NCBI RefSeq assembly: GCF_003696345.1
Contig: NZ_RFLX01000003.1
Span: 1 to 64,000 of the forward strand
Reading direction: 5' to 3'
Length of the DNA stretch: 64,000 nt
Origin: Teichococcus wenyumeiae
GTDB lineage: Bacteria > Pseudomonadota > Alphaproteobacteria > Acetobacterales > Acetobacteraceae
Shown: positions 18,537 to 28,627 of the stretch, one piece after another
Layout of the letters: each line of letters begins with the position of its first letter
How positions within the stretch are numbered: the stretch's first letter is position 1
Made by a program: the position numbers and the translations under genes
Notes under the pieces: model-generated
Told to the model about the DNA's origin: nothing
What the model saw: only the letters and a program-made list of their open reading frames with translations
The model's database searches: none

Positions 18537-19109
18537 ATGCGCGCCGCAATCTGCCTCCTGGCTGCCCTGGCCTGTGCCTCGCCCTTGCCGGCGGCGGCGC
18601 AGCCTGCCCTCCAGACCCCCGCCGCCCGCAAGGCGGAGCTGGACCGGCTTTTCGCCGCCCTGGCCGTGGCCCCGGACGAGACCGCCGGCGCCGCCGTGGC
18701 CATGCGCATCCGCCAGGTCTGGCTGCAACAGGCCTCGCCCGCCGTGACGCTGCTGCTCCGCCGTGGCCAGCGCAACCTGGAGGTCGAGGCCGCCGCCGAT
18801 GCGGTGGAGGATTTCGACGCCGCCCTGACCCTGCAGCCGGATTTCCCCGATGCTTGGCTGATGCGCGCCGCCGCGCTCTCCGCCATGGGCGACATGCGCG
18901 GCGCGGCGCAAGATGTGCGGCAGGTGCTGGTGCTGGAGCCGCGACAGTTCGATGCCCTGGCGCTGCTCTCCCGCCTACAGGAACAGGCGGGCGACCTGCA
19001 CGGCGCGCTGCGTGCCTGGGAAGCGGTGCTGAAGATCCACCCCAAGATCGCGGATGGCGAGGCGCGGCTGCGCAGCCTGCGCGGCAAGGTCGAGGGCCAG
19101 CCGACCTGA
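18537..19109 (+). CDS. Exported tetratricopeptide-repeat protein
   Basis: 190 aa from the ATG at 18537, which begins a clear signal peptide (MRAAICLLAALACASPLPAA) and has an AGGG ribosome site; an ATG at 18495 adds 14 residues before it. Two to three TPR units are visible between residues 85 and 180 ('AVEDFDAALTLQPDFPDAW', 'AQDVRQVLVLEPRQFDAL', 'ALRAWEAVLKIHP'). Such periplasmic TPR proteins serve as protein-interaction scaffolds; the partner is unknown. Same strand and close to the peptide permease genes, but a functional link is not shown. Confidence 0.75.
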   Translation: MRAAICLLAALACASPLPAAAQPALQTPAARKAELDRLFAALAVAPDETAGAAVAMRIRQVWLQQASPAVTLLLRRGQRNLEVEAAADAVEDFDAALTLQPDFPDAWLMRAAALSAMGDMRGAAQDVRQVLVLEPRQFDALALLSRLQEQAGDLHGALRAWEAVLKIHPKIADGEARLRSLRGKVEGQPT

Positions 19110-19110
19110 T

Positions 19111-19452
19111 CTAGCGGGGCAGGGCGCTGAGCCCCTGCCGCATGCAGCCTTGCCAGGCGGAGCCGATGACCGGCCCATCCAGCGCCGAGGCCTCGGCCAC
19201 CGGCAGCGTCCTTGTGCTGAGCACCGGCACAATGCCAGAGGAAAAGCCTCCCCAGGCCGCGATCTCGCCTTCCATCACCTCGCGGCTGGAAAAGCGGTTG
19301 ATGCCGCCATGGCGCAGGCCCTGCTCATGGACGGCGGTGGCGCAGCGGCGCGCCATCTGCGTCGCCGCATCGCCCGGATAGGGCTGGGGGGCACAGGCGC
19401 CGGCAAGGCCGGCGGCCAGTACCGGCAGGGCTGTCAGGACGCTCTTCCGCAT
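19111..19452 (-). CDS. Small exported protein of unknown function, possible lipoprotein
   Basis: 113 aa from the ATG at 19452, chosen for the GGAG six nt upstream; earlier in-frame ATGs lie at 19464 and 19458. Residues 1-20 form a signal sequence ending in LAGAC, a loose lipobox. The rest has three further Cys residues (RRC, GC) and no recognised domain. Converges on the TPR gene with 1 nt between. I do not recognise a family. Confidence 0.6.
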   Translation of the reverse strand: MRKSVLTALPVLAAGLAGACAPQPYPGDAATQMARRCATAVHEQGLRHGGINRFSSREVMEGEIAAWGGFSSGIVPVLSTRTLPVAEASALDGPVIGSAWQGCMRQGLSALPR

Positions 19453-19511
19453 CGCCATCTCCATTCGGCGCGCGGAAGATCGCATCCCAGGCTTAAGAAA
19501 GTGCTTCCGCC

Positions 19512-20945
19512 CTACTTCACCGCCGCCACGCGCAGCGCATTGGTGGTGCCCGGCGTGCCGAAGGGCACACCGGCGGTGACGACGATCTCATCCCCCGCTT
19601 CCGCGAAGCCTTCCGACCCGGCGGCGCGCACCGCCTTGTTCACCATGTCCGTCATGCTGTTCGGCTCATGCGACAGCATCGGGTGCACGCCCCAGACCAC
19701 CGCCATGCGCCGCGCCGTGGATTCGCTGCTGGTCAGGCCCAGAATGGGGCTGGCCGGCCGCTCCCGCGCCACGCGGAGGGTGGTGGAGCCGGTGGCGGTG
19801 AAGGTGGCGATGACCTTGGCGTCGATCGTCTCCGCCACCTGCCGCGCGGCGGCCGAGATGGCGCCGGCCGAGGTCTTCTGCGGCGCCGGCCGCGCCGCGT
19901 CGGTCAACTGCCGCCAGCCGCTGTCCTGCTCCACGCGGGACAGGATGCGGTCCATCATGTTGACCGCCTCGAACGGGTATTGGCCTGCCGCGCTTTCGGC
20001 CGAGAGCATCACCGCATCGGCCCCGTCGAAGACCGCCGTGGCGACGTCCGAGGCCTCGGCGCGGGTGGGGGAGGGCGTGGAGATCATGCTCTCCAGCATC
20101 TGCGTCGCCACCACCACTGGCTTGCCCAGTTCCCGCGCCGCGCGGACGATGCGCTTCTGGATCAGCGGCACTTCCTCCGGCGGCATTTCCACGCCCAGGT
20201 CGCCGCGCGCCACCATGACGCAATCGGTCAGCGCCATGATGCCGTCGAGATTCTCGACGGCCTGGGGCTTCTCCATCTTCACCATCACCCAGGCGCGGCC
20301 ATCGGCGATGGCCTGGGCCTCCGCCACGTCCTCCGGCCGCTGCACAAAGGAGAGGCCGATGTATTCGATGCCCAGCGGCAGCACGAAGTCGAGGTCGGCG
20401 CGGTCCTTTTCCGTCAGCGCGGGGATGTTCAGCGCCACGTCCGGCACGTTGACGCCCTTGCGGTCCGACAGCGCGCCGCCAACCAGGATCTCGGTCTCCA
20501 GGTGGTCGTCACGCTTGTGCACCACGCGCAGGCGCAGCTTGCCGTCGTCCAGCAGCAGGGTGGTGCCGATGCGCGCGGCCTCGATGATCTCGGGATGCGG
20601 AAGCTGCACGCGGCGCACGTCGCCGGGTGTCGCGCTCATGTCCAGGCGGAAGCTCTGCCCGGCCTGCAACTGCACCCGCCCGGCCTGGAAGCGGCCGACC
20701 CGCAGCTTCGGCCCCTGCACATCGGCCAGGATGCCGATGGGGCGCCCCACCTTCTTCTCCAGCGCGCGGATGATGCCGATGCGGCTTGCATGGTCCTCGT
20801 GGCTGCCGTGGCTGAAGTTCAGCCGGAAAACATCCGCGCCCGTGCGGTACAGCCGCTCGATCACCTCCGGCGTGGAGCTGGCCGGGCCCAGCGTGGCGAC
20901 GATCTTGGTGCGGCGGCGGCGGCGAAGCGGAATACGGGGCGGCAA
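19512..20945 (-). CDS. pyk: Pyruvate kinase
   Basis: 477 aa. 'RRTKIVATLGPASST' near residue 10, 'FRLNFSHGSHEDH' near 40, 'MVARGDLGVEMP' (active-site/metal motif) and 'VATQMLESMI' are all intact. It converts phosphoenolpyruvate and ADP to pyruvate and ATP in the cytoplasm. It lies 21 nt downstream of the glycerate 2-kinase gene, same strand. With enolase in between biochemically, the two enzymes take glycerate to pyruvate, as in tartrate/hydroxypyruvate gene clusters (ttuD-ttuE). Confidence 0.96.
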   Translation of the reverse strand: MPPRIPLRRRRRTKIVATLGPASSTPEVIERLYRTGADVFRLNFSHGSHEDHASRIGIIRALEKKVGRPIGILADVQGPKLRVGRFQAGRVQLQAGQSFRLDMSATPGDVRRVQLPHPEIIEAARIGTTLLLDDGKLRLRVVHKRDDHLETEILVGGALSDRKGVNVPDVALNIPALTEKDRADLDFVLPLGIEYIGLSFVQRPEDVAEAQAIADGRAWVMVKMEKPQAVENLDGIMALTDCVMVARGDLGVEMPPEEVPLIQKRIVRAARELGKPVVVATQMLESMISTPSPTRAEASDVATAVFDGADAVMLSAESAAGQYPFEAVNMMDRILSRVEQDSGWRQLTDAARPAPQKTSAGAISAAARQVAETIDAKVIATFTATGSTTLRVARERPASPILGLTSSESTARRMAVVWGVHPMLSHEPNSMTDMVNKAVRAAGSEGFAEAGDEIVVTAGVPFGTPGTTNALRVAAVK

Positions 20946-20966
20946 TGCAGATATCCTTTCGGCGAG

Positions 20967-22253
<1,287 letters not shown>

Positions 22254-22461
22254 GTCGGCCGTCATCCTCCCGCGTCCTGCCTTAACGGCGGCATTCTGAA
22301 CCGGGCGGGAAGGGGGCGAAAGGCGGGGGGCGCCCAATGTTTGGCCGCAAAGCGGTTCTTCTCCCGCCGCAGCAACGGCGCGGGGCGGTACGCCGCCAGA
22401 GATCAGGCCGGGTCTACGCCGCCTTGGCTGCCTTCCCGCGGCTACACCGCGGAAGCCTGCT

Positions 22462-23538
22462 CTATCTCTCGCGCGGCTCCGGCCGCTTCTCCTGGGCAAT
22501 GCGCTGCGGCAGGCGTGCATTGCCCATCTGGATGCCGCAGAGCGGGTCCGGCCGCAGGTCCCGCGTCCTGCGGTTCTCCCACCAGCCGTGCAGCGCCTTG
22601 AGGATCAGGCCACGCAGGCTGCAATGGGTGACCACATGCCGGATACGGCGCGGAAAGCCGAAGCTGCTCAGGAAGCTGGCGGTGCCCACCGAATGGTAGC
22701 CGTCCACGTCGAAGGCGAGGCCGCGGCTGAGCGCGAATTCCATGGCGCTCCAGAGCAGCAGCGCATTGGCATCGCCGCCGGAGCGCTCGCGGTCCCGGTG
22801 CGGCACCAGATAATAGAGAACGCCATGGCCCCAGACCAGCAGGACGCTGGCGACATCATGGCCCTGGGCATCGCTCAGGCAGAGGATGGTGGCCTGGCGG
22901 CGCTGGCTGCAGGCGGCGAATAACCGCCGCAGGGCCTGGAAGTCGTGGCTGTTCCGCTCGGCCGGGTAGTGGCGGTAGGCGACATCGACGAAGCGGTCGA
23001 AATCCGTATGCTCATGCAATGCCAGCCGCCGGCGGGCGGCGCGGATCAGTCGGGCGGTGGAGCGGTCCACCTGCTGCATGAGGCGGGCGGGATCAGCATC
23101 CGCCGCCACGCGGAAGGTGAACTGCTGGCCAATGGAGCAGCCTGCGAGGGAGAAGGCGAAGGCGGCATCATCCTCGCAGTCCAGCCGCATGGTGAAATGG
23201 TCGTGCCGGGGCAGGGCGAGCATGATCTCCCTGACGGCACGCCTGAGATTGGCGCAGCGCGGGGCGGGCATGGAAGGCGGCAGGTTGAGCACGGGCCCCA
23301 GGGTGCGGGTATAGGGCGGCATGACCAGGGAGCGGATGCCGAAAGGGCGCTCCTTCCGCGTGAAGCTCAGGGAGGCCACATCGGCCCCGCCCCAGTTGAC
23401 GGTGATGGTTTCCACCGCGCCATCCGAGGCTGCCTGGAGCCACCAGTCTTCGTGGAAAAGTGTCATGCTGCCGGCTGCACTCGGCAGCACGTGCCTGAGG
23501 ACATCATCCTCGCCGATGGTTGCCGCCCGGAGCGCCAT
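22462..23538 (-). CDS. FemAB/GNAT-like N-acyltransferase (Acetyltransf_6 type)
   Basis: 358 aa, cytoplasmic. The middle shows two half-domains; 'RLIRAARRRLALHEH' near residue 160, 'FRVAADADPARLMQQVDRSTARL' before it, and a C-terminal core 'DVASVLLVWGHGVLYYLVPHRD' followed by 'ANALLLWSAMEFALSRGL' match proteins annotated as GNAT/FemAB (BioF2-like). These often sit with exopolysaccharide or PEP-CTERM genes, but no such neighbours occur here. The gene starts after an AT-richer stretch that may hold its promoter. Function unassigned. Confidence 0.75.
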   Translation of the reverse strand: MALRAATIGEDDVLRHVLPSAAGSMTLFHEDWWLQAASDGAVETITVNWGGADVASLSFTRKERPFGIRSLVMPPYTRTLGPVLNLPPSMPAPRCANLRRAVREIMLALPRHDHFTMRLDCEDDAAFAFSLAGCSIGQQFTFRVAADADPARLMQQVDRSTARLIRAARRRLALHEHTDFDRFVDVAYRHYPAERNSHDFQALRRLFAACSQRRQATILCLSDAQGHDVASVLLVWGHGVLYYLVPHRDRERSGGDANALLLWSAMEFALSRGLAFDVDGYHSVGTASFLSSFGFPRRIRHVVTHCSLRGLILKALHGWWENRRTRDLRPDPLCGIQMGNARLPQRIAQEKRPEPRER

Positions 23539-23855
23539 AATACCTCCCCATGGTATTCACGACCCTCTTTGGCCAGAACTCCATTTTTCTAAAGAAATGC
23601 AAATTCACAGGTAGATTGGCTGGCGTGTTCCGCTCCGCGATACGCTCTTTTTCTTCTTCAATGGCTTTGCATTACATCGGCCGCCGCGTCACTTCCTTAT
23701 AACGTTCTCGTTACGAATAGTCCATTCATGAGCATAGGTACGGGCGGCGCGGCAGGACCGTGCCTGGCATCACCGCTGTCTTCCGTTTCCGATGCAAGGA
23801 GCCTGGCCCAAGGCGCCAGGCCCTGGCGATCCGCCGGCGAGCGGATCGCCCCATG
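23539..23855. other. Gene-free interval between ilvE and the FemAB-like gene
   Basis: 317 bp. The right part (about 23580-23750) is markedly AT-richer than the surroundings, with 'CTCTTTTTCTTCTTCAATGG' and 'TTATAACGTTCTCG'. It probably carries the promoter of the FemAB-like gene, which reads leftward from 23538, or of an unseen short RNA. The left end holds two hairpins past ilvE. No convincing ORF. Confidence 0.55.
23825..23850 (-). terminator. Hairpin directly downstream of ilvE
   Basis: A perfect 10-bp stem (GGCGATCCGC / GCGGATCGCC) with a 6-nt loop, 5 nt past the ilvE stop codon. A second 6-bp stem (GCCTGG/CCAGGC) lies at 23801-23821. There is no U-tract, as is common in GC-rich genomes. 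Confidence 0.6.
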
Positions 23856-24755
23856 TTAGGCGACGAGGCGGGCGACCTCGTCCGGGCTCATCCGGACCAG
23901 CGCCTCGTAATCCTTCAGCAGCGTCTCGGTGATCGCACCCGGCGTGTAGCTGTGCCCGCCGATGGCGCGCACCGGTGTCACCTCGGCGGCGGTGCCAGCC
24001 AGGAAGACCTCGGTGGCGCGGCCCAGTTCCTCGGCGCGGATGGTGCGCTCCACCACCTTCATCTGGCGGCGGCGCGCCAGGGACATGACGGTGCGGCGGG
24101 TGATGCCGTCGAGGAAGCAGACGGGCGTGGGCGTATGCACCTCCCCGTCGAAGACAAAGAAGGCATTGGCGCCGGTGGCCTCCGCCACGTCGCCCTTGAA
24201 GTCCAGCATCATGGCGTCGTCGAAGCCCTCGGCCTCGGCGGCGTGCTTGGACATGGTGCCGATCATGTAGAGGCCGGAAGCCTTGCTGGCGGTGGGCGCG
24301 GTATCCGGCGCCGGGCGGCGCCACTGCGCCATGCCGAGGCGCACGCCCTTCATGCGGTTCTCGCCAAACAGGTTGGGCCAGGCCCAGGCGGCGATGGCGA
24401 GGTGAATCCTGGTCTGCTGCGCCGAGACGGCCAGCATCTCCGACCCCCGCCAGGCCACCGGGCGCAGATAGGCGTCGGTCAGCCCGTTGCGCGCCAGCAC
24501 TTCGTTGCAGGCGGCATCAATCTCCTCGGCCGAATAGGGGATCTCGAAGCCCAGGATGCGGCCGGAGTTGATCAGCCGCTCCGAATGCTCCCGCAGTTTG
24601 AAGACATGGCCGGAATAGGCCCGTTCGCCTTCGAAGACGCCGCTGGCATAATGCAGCCCATGCGTCAGGACGTGCAGCTTGGCATCGCGCCAGGGCACCA
24701 TGGTGCCGTCGAGCCAGATCCAGCCGTCGCGGTCGTCGAAAGGAACAAGAGCCAT
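23856..24755 (-). CDS. ilvE: Branched-chain-amino-acid aminotransferase
   Basis: 299 aa from the ATG at 24755, which has a GAGGATAA ribosome site. Fold-type IV PLP enzyme: 'LTHGLHYASGVFEGERAY' near residue 35, 'YLRPVAWRGSE' near 100, the PLP Lys in 'SKASGLYMIGTMSKHAAEAEGFDDAMMLD' near residue 160, and 'VFLAGTAAEVTPV' near 255. It interconverts branched-chain amino and keto acids. Divergent from a MarR regulator gene, with a 15-bp palindrome in the 76-bp gap that may control both. Confidence 0.94.
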   Translation of the reverse strand: MALVPFDDRDGWIWLDGTMVPWRDAKLHVLTHGLHYASGVFEGERAYSGHVFKLREHSERLINSGRILGFEIPYSAEEIDAACNEVLARNGLTDAYLRPVAWRGSEMLAVSAQQTRIHLAIAAWAWPNLFGENRMKGVRLGMAQWRRPAPDTAPTASKASGLYMIGTMSKHAAEAEGFDDAMMLDFKGDVAEATGANAFFVFDGEVHTPTPVCFLDGITRRTVMSLARRRQMKVVERTIRAEELGRATEVFLAGTAAEVTPVRAIGGHSYTPGAITETLLKDYEALVRMSPDEVARLVA

Positions 24756-24781
24756 GCCCGTTATCCTCACCTGCTTGTTCG

Positions 24782-24796
24782 CGCAATATCATTGCG
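24782..24796. promoter_or_regulatory. Palindromic operator candidate between ilvE and marR
   Basis: CGCAAT-ATC-ATTGCG: a perfect 6-bp inverted repeat with a 3-bp spacer, centred in the 76-bp divergent gap, 26 nt before the ilvE start and 35 nt before the marR start. Size and position suit a MarR dimer that would repress both promoters. Seen directly; the binding is inference. Confidence 0.55.
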
Positions 24797-24831
24797 TATG
24801 ATGGCGTGACGGTAGAACTCTCCTTTCTTAT

Positions 24832-25410
24832 ATGTCAATAACCCTGACACAAAACACGAGCAGGCCAGTCATGCCCGAAGCGCCAGAGAATGTCCCCGGC
24901 AACAAGCCCATGGGGGCCGGCCGTCAGCTGCTCTTCCTGCGGGAAGAAGAACTGAGACTGGCGCAGGACCTGCTGTTCTTCGGCTATCGCGACTTCACGG
25001 CCGGGCCGGATGCCATTCTGGGCGACATGGGCATGGGCCGGGCGCATCACCGGGTGCTGCATTTCGTCGGCCGCCGCCCCGGCATCACGGTGGGGGAGCT
25101 GCTGTCGATCCTGGGCATCACCAAGCAATCGCTCGGCCGCGTGCTGACGCCGCTGGTGGAGGAAGGCTACGTCACCCAGGTGCCCGGCCGCAGCGACCGC
25201 CGCCAGCGCCTGCTGTCCCTGACCGAGAAGGGGGAGGCCCTGGAGCGCCGCCTGTTTGAACGGCAGCGGGAATGGGTCATGCGCGCCTATCGGGAGGCCG
25301 GGCCGGTGGCGGTGGAAGGCTTCCGCCGTGTCATGCGCGGGCTGATGGGGCCGGAAGCGCGGGCGCAGCTCGACCGCGCCGCCCCCGCCAGCCCGAAGAG
25401 CGCCGCCTGA
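24832..25410 (+). CDS. MarR-family transcriptional regulator
   Basis: 192 aa from the ATG at 24832; a second ATG at 24871 is equally possible. Winged-helix core: 'MGRAHHRVLHFVGRRPGITVGELLSILGITKQSLGRVL' around residues 65-103 (recognition helix TKQSLGRVLTPLVEEGY) and the wing 'VPGRSDRRQRLLSLTEKG' near 120. Its last codons overlap the response-regulator start (TGATG), so it is co-transcribed with a two-component system, an arrangement that links a ligand-sensing repressor with a phosphorelay. Confidence 0.9.
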   Translation: MSITLTQNTSRPVMPEAPENVPGNKPMGAGRQLLFLREEELRLAQDLLFFGYRDFTAGPDAILGDMGMGRAHHRVLHFVGRRPGITVGELLSILGITKQSLGRVLTPLVEEGYVTQVPGRSDRRQRLLSLTEKGEALERRLFERQREWVMRAYREAGPVAVEGFRRVMRGLMGPEARAQLDRAAPASPKSAA

Positions 25411-26105
25411 TGGACAACGCCCATCTGCTGGTGGTCGATGACGACGCCCGGCTGCGCAACCTGCTGCAACGCTTCCTCTCGGAGCAGGGCTTCCGCGTCA
25501 GCGCCGCCGCCGATGCCGCCGCCGCCCGGCAGGCCCTGGCCAACATGGCCTTCGACCTGCTGGTGCTGGACGTGATGATGCCGGGGGAGAACGGGCTGGA
25601 CCTGACCGAGAGCCTGCGGCGGGAAGGCCATGAGGTGCCGATCCTGATGCTGACCGCCGCCGGGGCGCCGGATGACCGTATCGCCGGCTTTGAGCGCGGT
25701 GCCGACGATTACCTCGCCAAGCCCTTCGACCCGCGCGAGCTGGCGCTGCGCATCCGCACCATCCTGAAGCGTGCCTCGCCCGCCCTGCCGGCCTCCTTGC
25801 CGATGGCCCCGGTGCAGCTCGGCCCCCGCTGGTTCGACCCGGAGCGCGGGGAGCTGCGCGGCCAGGATGGCACCCAGCGCCTGACGGGTGGCGAGGCCGC
25901 GCTGCTGACCGCCCTGGCCCGCCGGGCCGGCGAGGTGCTGACGCGGGAGGAAATCGCTGCCGCCCTCGGCACGCCGGAGGCCGGGGAGCGCGCGGTGGAT
26001 GTGCAGGTCACCCGCCTGCGCCGCAAGATCGAGCCGGACCCGCGCGAGCCGCGCTTCCTGCAAACCATCCGGCATCGCGGCTACGTGCTGCGGCCGGGCG
26101 CCTAG
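25410..26105 (+). CDS. OmpR-family response regulator
   Basis: 231 aa. Receiver domain with acidic pocket DDD (10-12), phospho-acceptor Asp54 in 'VLDVMMPGENG', and Lys in 'DDYLAKPFDPREL' near 104; then a winged-helix trans_reg_C domain with 'TREEIAAAL' and 'VDVQVTRLRRKIEPDP'. Start ATG overlaps the marR stop. The kinase gene follows 3 nt downstream. Confidence 0.93.
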   Translation: MDNAHLLVVDDDARLRNLLQRFLSEQGFRVSAAADAAAARQALANMAFDLLVLDVMMPGENGLDLTESLRREGHEVPILMLTAAGAPDDRIAGFERGADDYLAKPFDPRELALRIRTILKRASPALPASLPMAPVQLGPRWFDPERGELRGQDGTQRLTGGEAALLTALARRAGEVLTREEIAAALGTPEAGERAVDVQVTRLRRKIEPDPREPRFLQTIRHRGYVLRPGA

Positions 26106-26108
26106 GCC

Positions 26109-27458
26109 GTGAAGAGGATCGCCCGCCTGCTCCGCGGCATCCTGCCCCGTGGCCTGCTGGGCCGGGCGCTGCTCATCATCCTGCTGCCGCTGCTGATCCT
26201 GCAGGGCGTGGCGCTGCAGCTCTTCTACGGCGGGCATCTCGATGTCATCTCCCGCCGGCTGGCCGGCGGCGTGGCGGGCGATGTCGGCATGGTGGCGGAA
26301 CTGCTGTCCCGCTTTCCGGGCGAGAGCGACCGCTCCTGGATCTTCCATGAGGCCGCTTGGCGCTTCGACCTCTCGCTGGCCTTCGAGCCGGGGGCCAGCA
26401 TCGCCGGTGGCGCCAACCGCCCGAGCTGGCTGCCCATCCTGCCGCTGGAGGACGACTTGGTGCAGGCTATGGGCGAGCGCGTGCGCCTGCCCTTCGACAC
26501 CGATTGGCAGAGCGATCCGCGCAGCGTCATCATCCGCGTGCAACTGCCGGATGGCGTCCTGCATGTGGAAGCGCCGAGGAAGCGGCTGTTCTTCGGAACC
26601 CTCTATCTCTTCGTCATCTGGATGGTCGGCACCTCGCTGCTGCTCTTCCTGGTGGCGGCGCTGTTCATGAAGAACCAGGTGCGGGCGATCCGGCGGCTGG
26701 CCAGCGCGGCGGAGGCCTTCGGCGTCGGCCGCCAGCACGGCCCCATCAAGCCGGAAGGCGCGGCCGAGGTGCGGCAGGCGGCGGCAGCCTTCAATCAGAT
26801 GCAGGGCCGCATCCGCCGCTTCATCAACCAACGCACCGAGATGCTGGCCGGCATCAGCCACGACCTGCGCACGCCGCTCACGCGCCTGCGCCTTGGCCTC
26901 GCCATGCTGCCGCCCGGCGCCGAGGAAGATGCCACGGCCATGAGCGAGGATGTGGCGGAGATGGAGCGGCTGATCGCCACCTATCTCGCCTTCGCGCGGG
27001 GGGAGGGCACCGAGCAGTCCCAGCCCGCCGATCTGGCGCAACTGGTGCGCGACGTGGCCGCCAAGGCGGTGAGGGGCGGCGCGGCGCTTTCCGTGCAGGC
27101 GCCGGAATCGCTGGTGCTGCCGCTGCGGGTGGATGCGCTGCGCCGCTGCCTGGGCAACCTGCTGGACAATGCCTGCCGCCATGCCGCGAAGATCGTCGTG
27201 GCGCTGCGGGAGAAGCCGGTGATGGAGGCCGGGCGCGCGCCCACCCGCTGGGTGGAGATCACGGTGGATGACGATGGCCCCGGCATTCCGGAAGCGGCGC
27301 GGGAGGAAGCCTTCAGGCCCTTCGCCAGCTTCTCGGCCGGCGGCACGGGGCTGGGGCTGGCCATCGCCCGCGACATCGCGCGGGCGCATGGCGGCGACGT
27401 GGTGCTGGAAGGCAGCCCGCTGGGCGGGCTGCGCGCGCGGGTGAAGCTGCCGGCCTGA
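26109..27458 (+). CDS. EnvZ-like sensor histidine kinase
   Basis: 449 aa, GTG start. Membrane span near residues 15-37, a periplasmic domain of about 120 residues, a second span near 158-182, a HAMP linker, then HisKA with the His in 'AGISHDLRTPLTRLRL' near residue 247. HATPase motifs: 'NLLDNACRHA', 'DDDGPGIPEAAREEAF', and 'GGTGLGLAIARDIARAHGG'. The 'DLRTPLTRLRL' wording is that of the EnvZ/RstB class. Signal unknown. Partner of the OmpR-type regulator upstream. Confidence 0.93.
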   Translation: MKRIARLLRGILPRGLLGRALLIILLPLLILQGVALQLFYGGHLDVISRRLAGGVAGDVGMVAELLSRFPGESDRSWIFHEAAWRFDLSLAFEPGASIAGGANRPSWLPILPLEDDLVQAMGERVRLPFDTDWQSDPRSVIIRVQLPDGVLHVEAPRKRLFFGTLYLFVIWMVGTSLLLFLVAALFMKNQVRAIRRLASAAEAFGVGRQHGPIKPEGAAEVRQAAAAFNQMQGRIRRFINQRTEMLAGISHDLRTPLTRLRLGLAMLPPGAEEDATAMSEDVAEMERLIATYLAFARGEGTEQSQPADLAQLVRDVAAKAVRGGAALSVQAPESLVLPLRVDALRRCLGNLLDNACRHAAKIVVALREKPVMEAGRAPTRWVEITVDDDGPGIPEAAREEAFRPFASFSAGGTGLGLAIARDIARAHGGDVVLEGSPLGGLRARVKLPA

Positions 27459-27461
27459 GGC

Positions 27462-27911
27462 TCAGGTCGGCGGCACGTTGCCGCCGTTCTTGGCGATCAG
27501 GCCTTTCACCTCGTCCATCGCTTCGGCGAAGCGCTTGTTCAGCAGGGCCAGCGCCTCGCCATTGGACTTCTGGATGAGGTCGGCGATTTCCTGCATATTG
27601 GCCACGGCGCGGCCATAGGTGGCCTTCACCAGCTCCGCCTGGTTGTTCGCCTTTTCCTGCGGGCTGCCGGTGGCGGAGGCGGCGCGGACCGCGTCGGTCA
27701 GCTCCGCCATGGACTGCTGCAGGATCTCCATGTGCCGCCGCGCCACCGCCTGCGCACCTTCCAGCGCGATGCGGTTGGCGGCCGAGAGAGCCTCGAAATT
27801 GCGCCGCTGGGCGGCGGCCAGGCTTTCCACATCCGGCACCGCAGGCAGCCGGAAGTCGGACAGCATGCGCATCAGGTCCGTCACGGGGGCGGATTTCGGG
27901 TTGTCCGACAT
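27462..27911 (-). CDS. Phasin-family protein
   Basis: 149 aa, strongly helical and free of Cys. 'QRRNFEALSAANRIALEGAQAVARRHMEILQQ' is the Phasin_2 signature, and the second half is an amphipathic helix-rich segment. Phasins coat polyhydroxyalkanoate granules; no PHA synthase gene is in this window. Convergent with the histidine kinase, 3 nt apart. Confidence 0.85.
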   Translation of the reverse strand: MSDNPKSAPVTDLMRMLSDFRLPAVPDVESLAAAQRRNFEALSAANRIALEGAQAVARRHMEILQQSMAELTDAVRAASATGSPQEKANNQAELVKATYGRAVANMQEIADLIQKSNGEALALLNKRFAEAMDEVKGLIAKNGGNVPPT

Positions 27912-27981
27912 GGCTATTTCCTCGTCTTGCTTCCCGCCAGCTTAACGCCACCGCGGCCGGCGAAGATAGACAAAGGCGTGA

Positions 27982-28590
27982 TCAGCCGGCGCCGTGCGCC
28001 GGCTCCGCTTCCTTGCTGTCCAGCCGCAAGGTGTGGGCCACGCGCTCGGCCCGGTCCAGCGCCCGGTCCAGCCCCGCCATGGTGGAGCCGAGATCGGCGC
28101 CCTCGTCCTGCTCCCAGGCCCGCAGCGTCGCGATCCAGACGCCGCAAAGCCCCTGCACCCGCAGCATGCCCCTGATGCCGCCGGCATCGATCCCCGCCGC
28201 TTCCAGCATCCAGGACATCGAGGCCGCGAGCTGCGGCGCCAGCATCAGCGCCAGGGCCGGGTCGGTCCGCATCTCCTTGCCCATGCGGATGACGCCGGCG
28301 CGGTGCGGCTGCAGGGCGTCGATGCGGCTCATCAGCACGTCGAAGAGCCGGTCCCGTGCCGAGCCCATGGGGGTGGAGGGCACGTTCCGCAGCACCGCCG
28401 CATCCACCGCCTTCATGAAGCGGAGCGGCAGGGCGCCCTTGTGGGGCACATGCTCCCGCAACTCGGCCAGGGTCATGCCGGCCTCGGCGGCCAGGGCCGA
28501 AAGGGTCAGGCGGTGCCAGCCCTCCTGGGCCACCAGCTTCCAGAAGGCGTCGAACAGGGGGGATTCGGGGGCGTCGGTGCTGTCGCTCAT
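27982..28590 (-). CDS. TetR/AcrR-family transcriptional regulator
   Basis: 202 aa. The N-terminal helix-turn-helix 'FWKLVAQEGWHRLTLSALAAEAGMTLAELREHVP' replaces the usual TetR recognition residues with a looser version; the C-terminal ligand domain is all-helical. The arrangement resembles the COQ9/rpsU-divergent TetR group. Target unknown; the proC gene lies upstream on the other side of a 37-bp gap, same strand. Confidence 0.75.
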   Translation of the reverse strand: MSDSTDAPESPLFDAFWKLVAQEGWHRLTLSALAAEAGMTLAELREHVPHKGALPLRFMKAVDAAVLRNVPSTPMGSARDRLFDVLMSRIDALQPHRAGVIRMGKEMRTDPALALMLAPQLAASMSWMLEAAGIDAGGIRGMLRVQGLCGVWIATLRAWEQDEGADLGSTMAGLDRALDRAERVAHTLRLDSKEAEPAHGAG

Positions 28591-28627
28591 GGGGCGCAGT
28601 TTGGGGCGGTGGCGCGGTTTGGCAACA

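Noticed and set aside
22266-22461. CCGCGG-N5-CCGCGG at about 22437 as a terminator for the FemAB-like gene
   Set aside because: CCGCGG is itself a palindrome and common in GC-rich DNA; the arrangement gives no convincing stem of useful length, and it precedes rather than follows the gene end.
25287-27389. A 700-codon leftward open frame opposite marR-ompR-kinase
   Set aside because: Antisense shadow of three clear genes with the same low-complexity composition.
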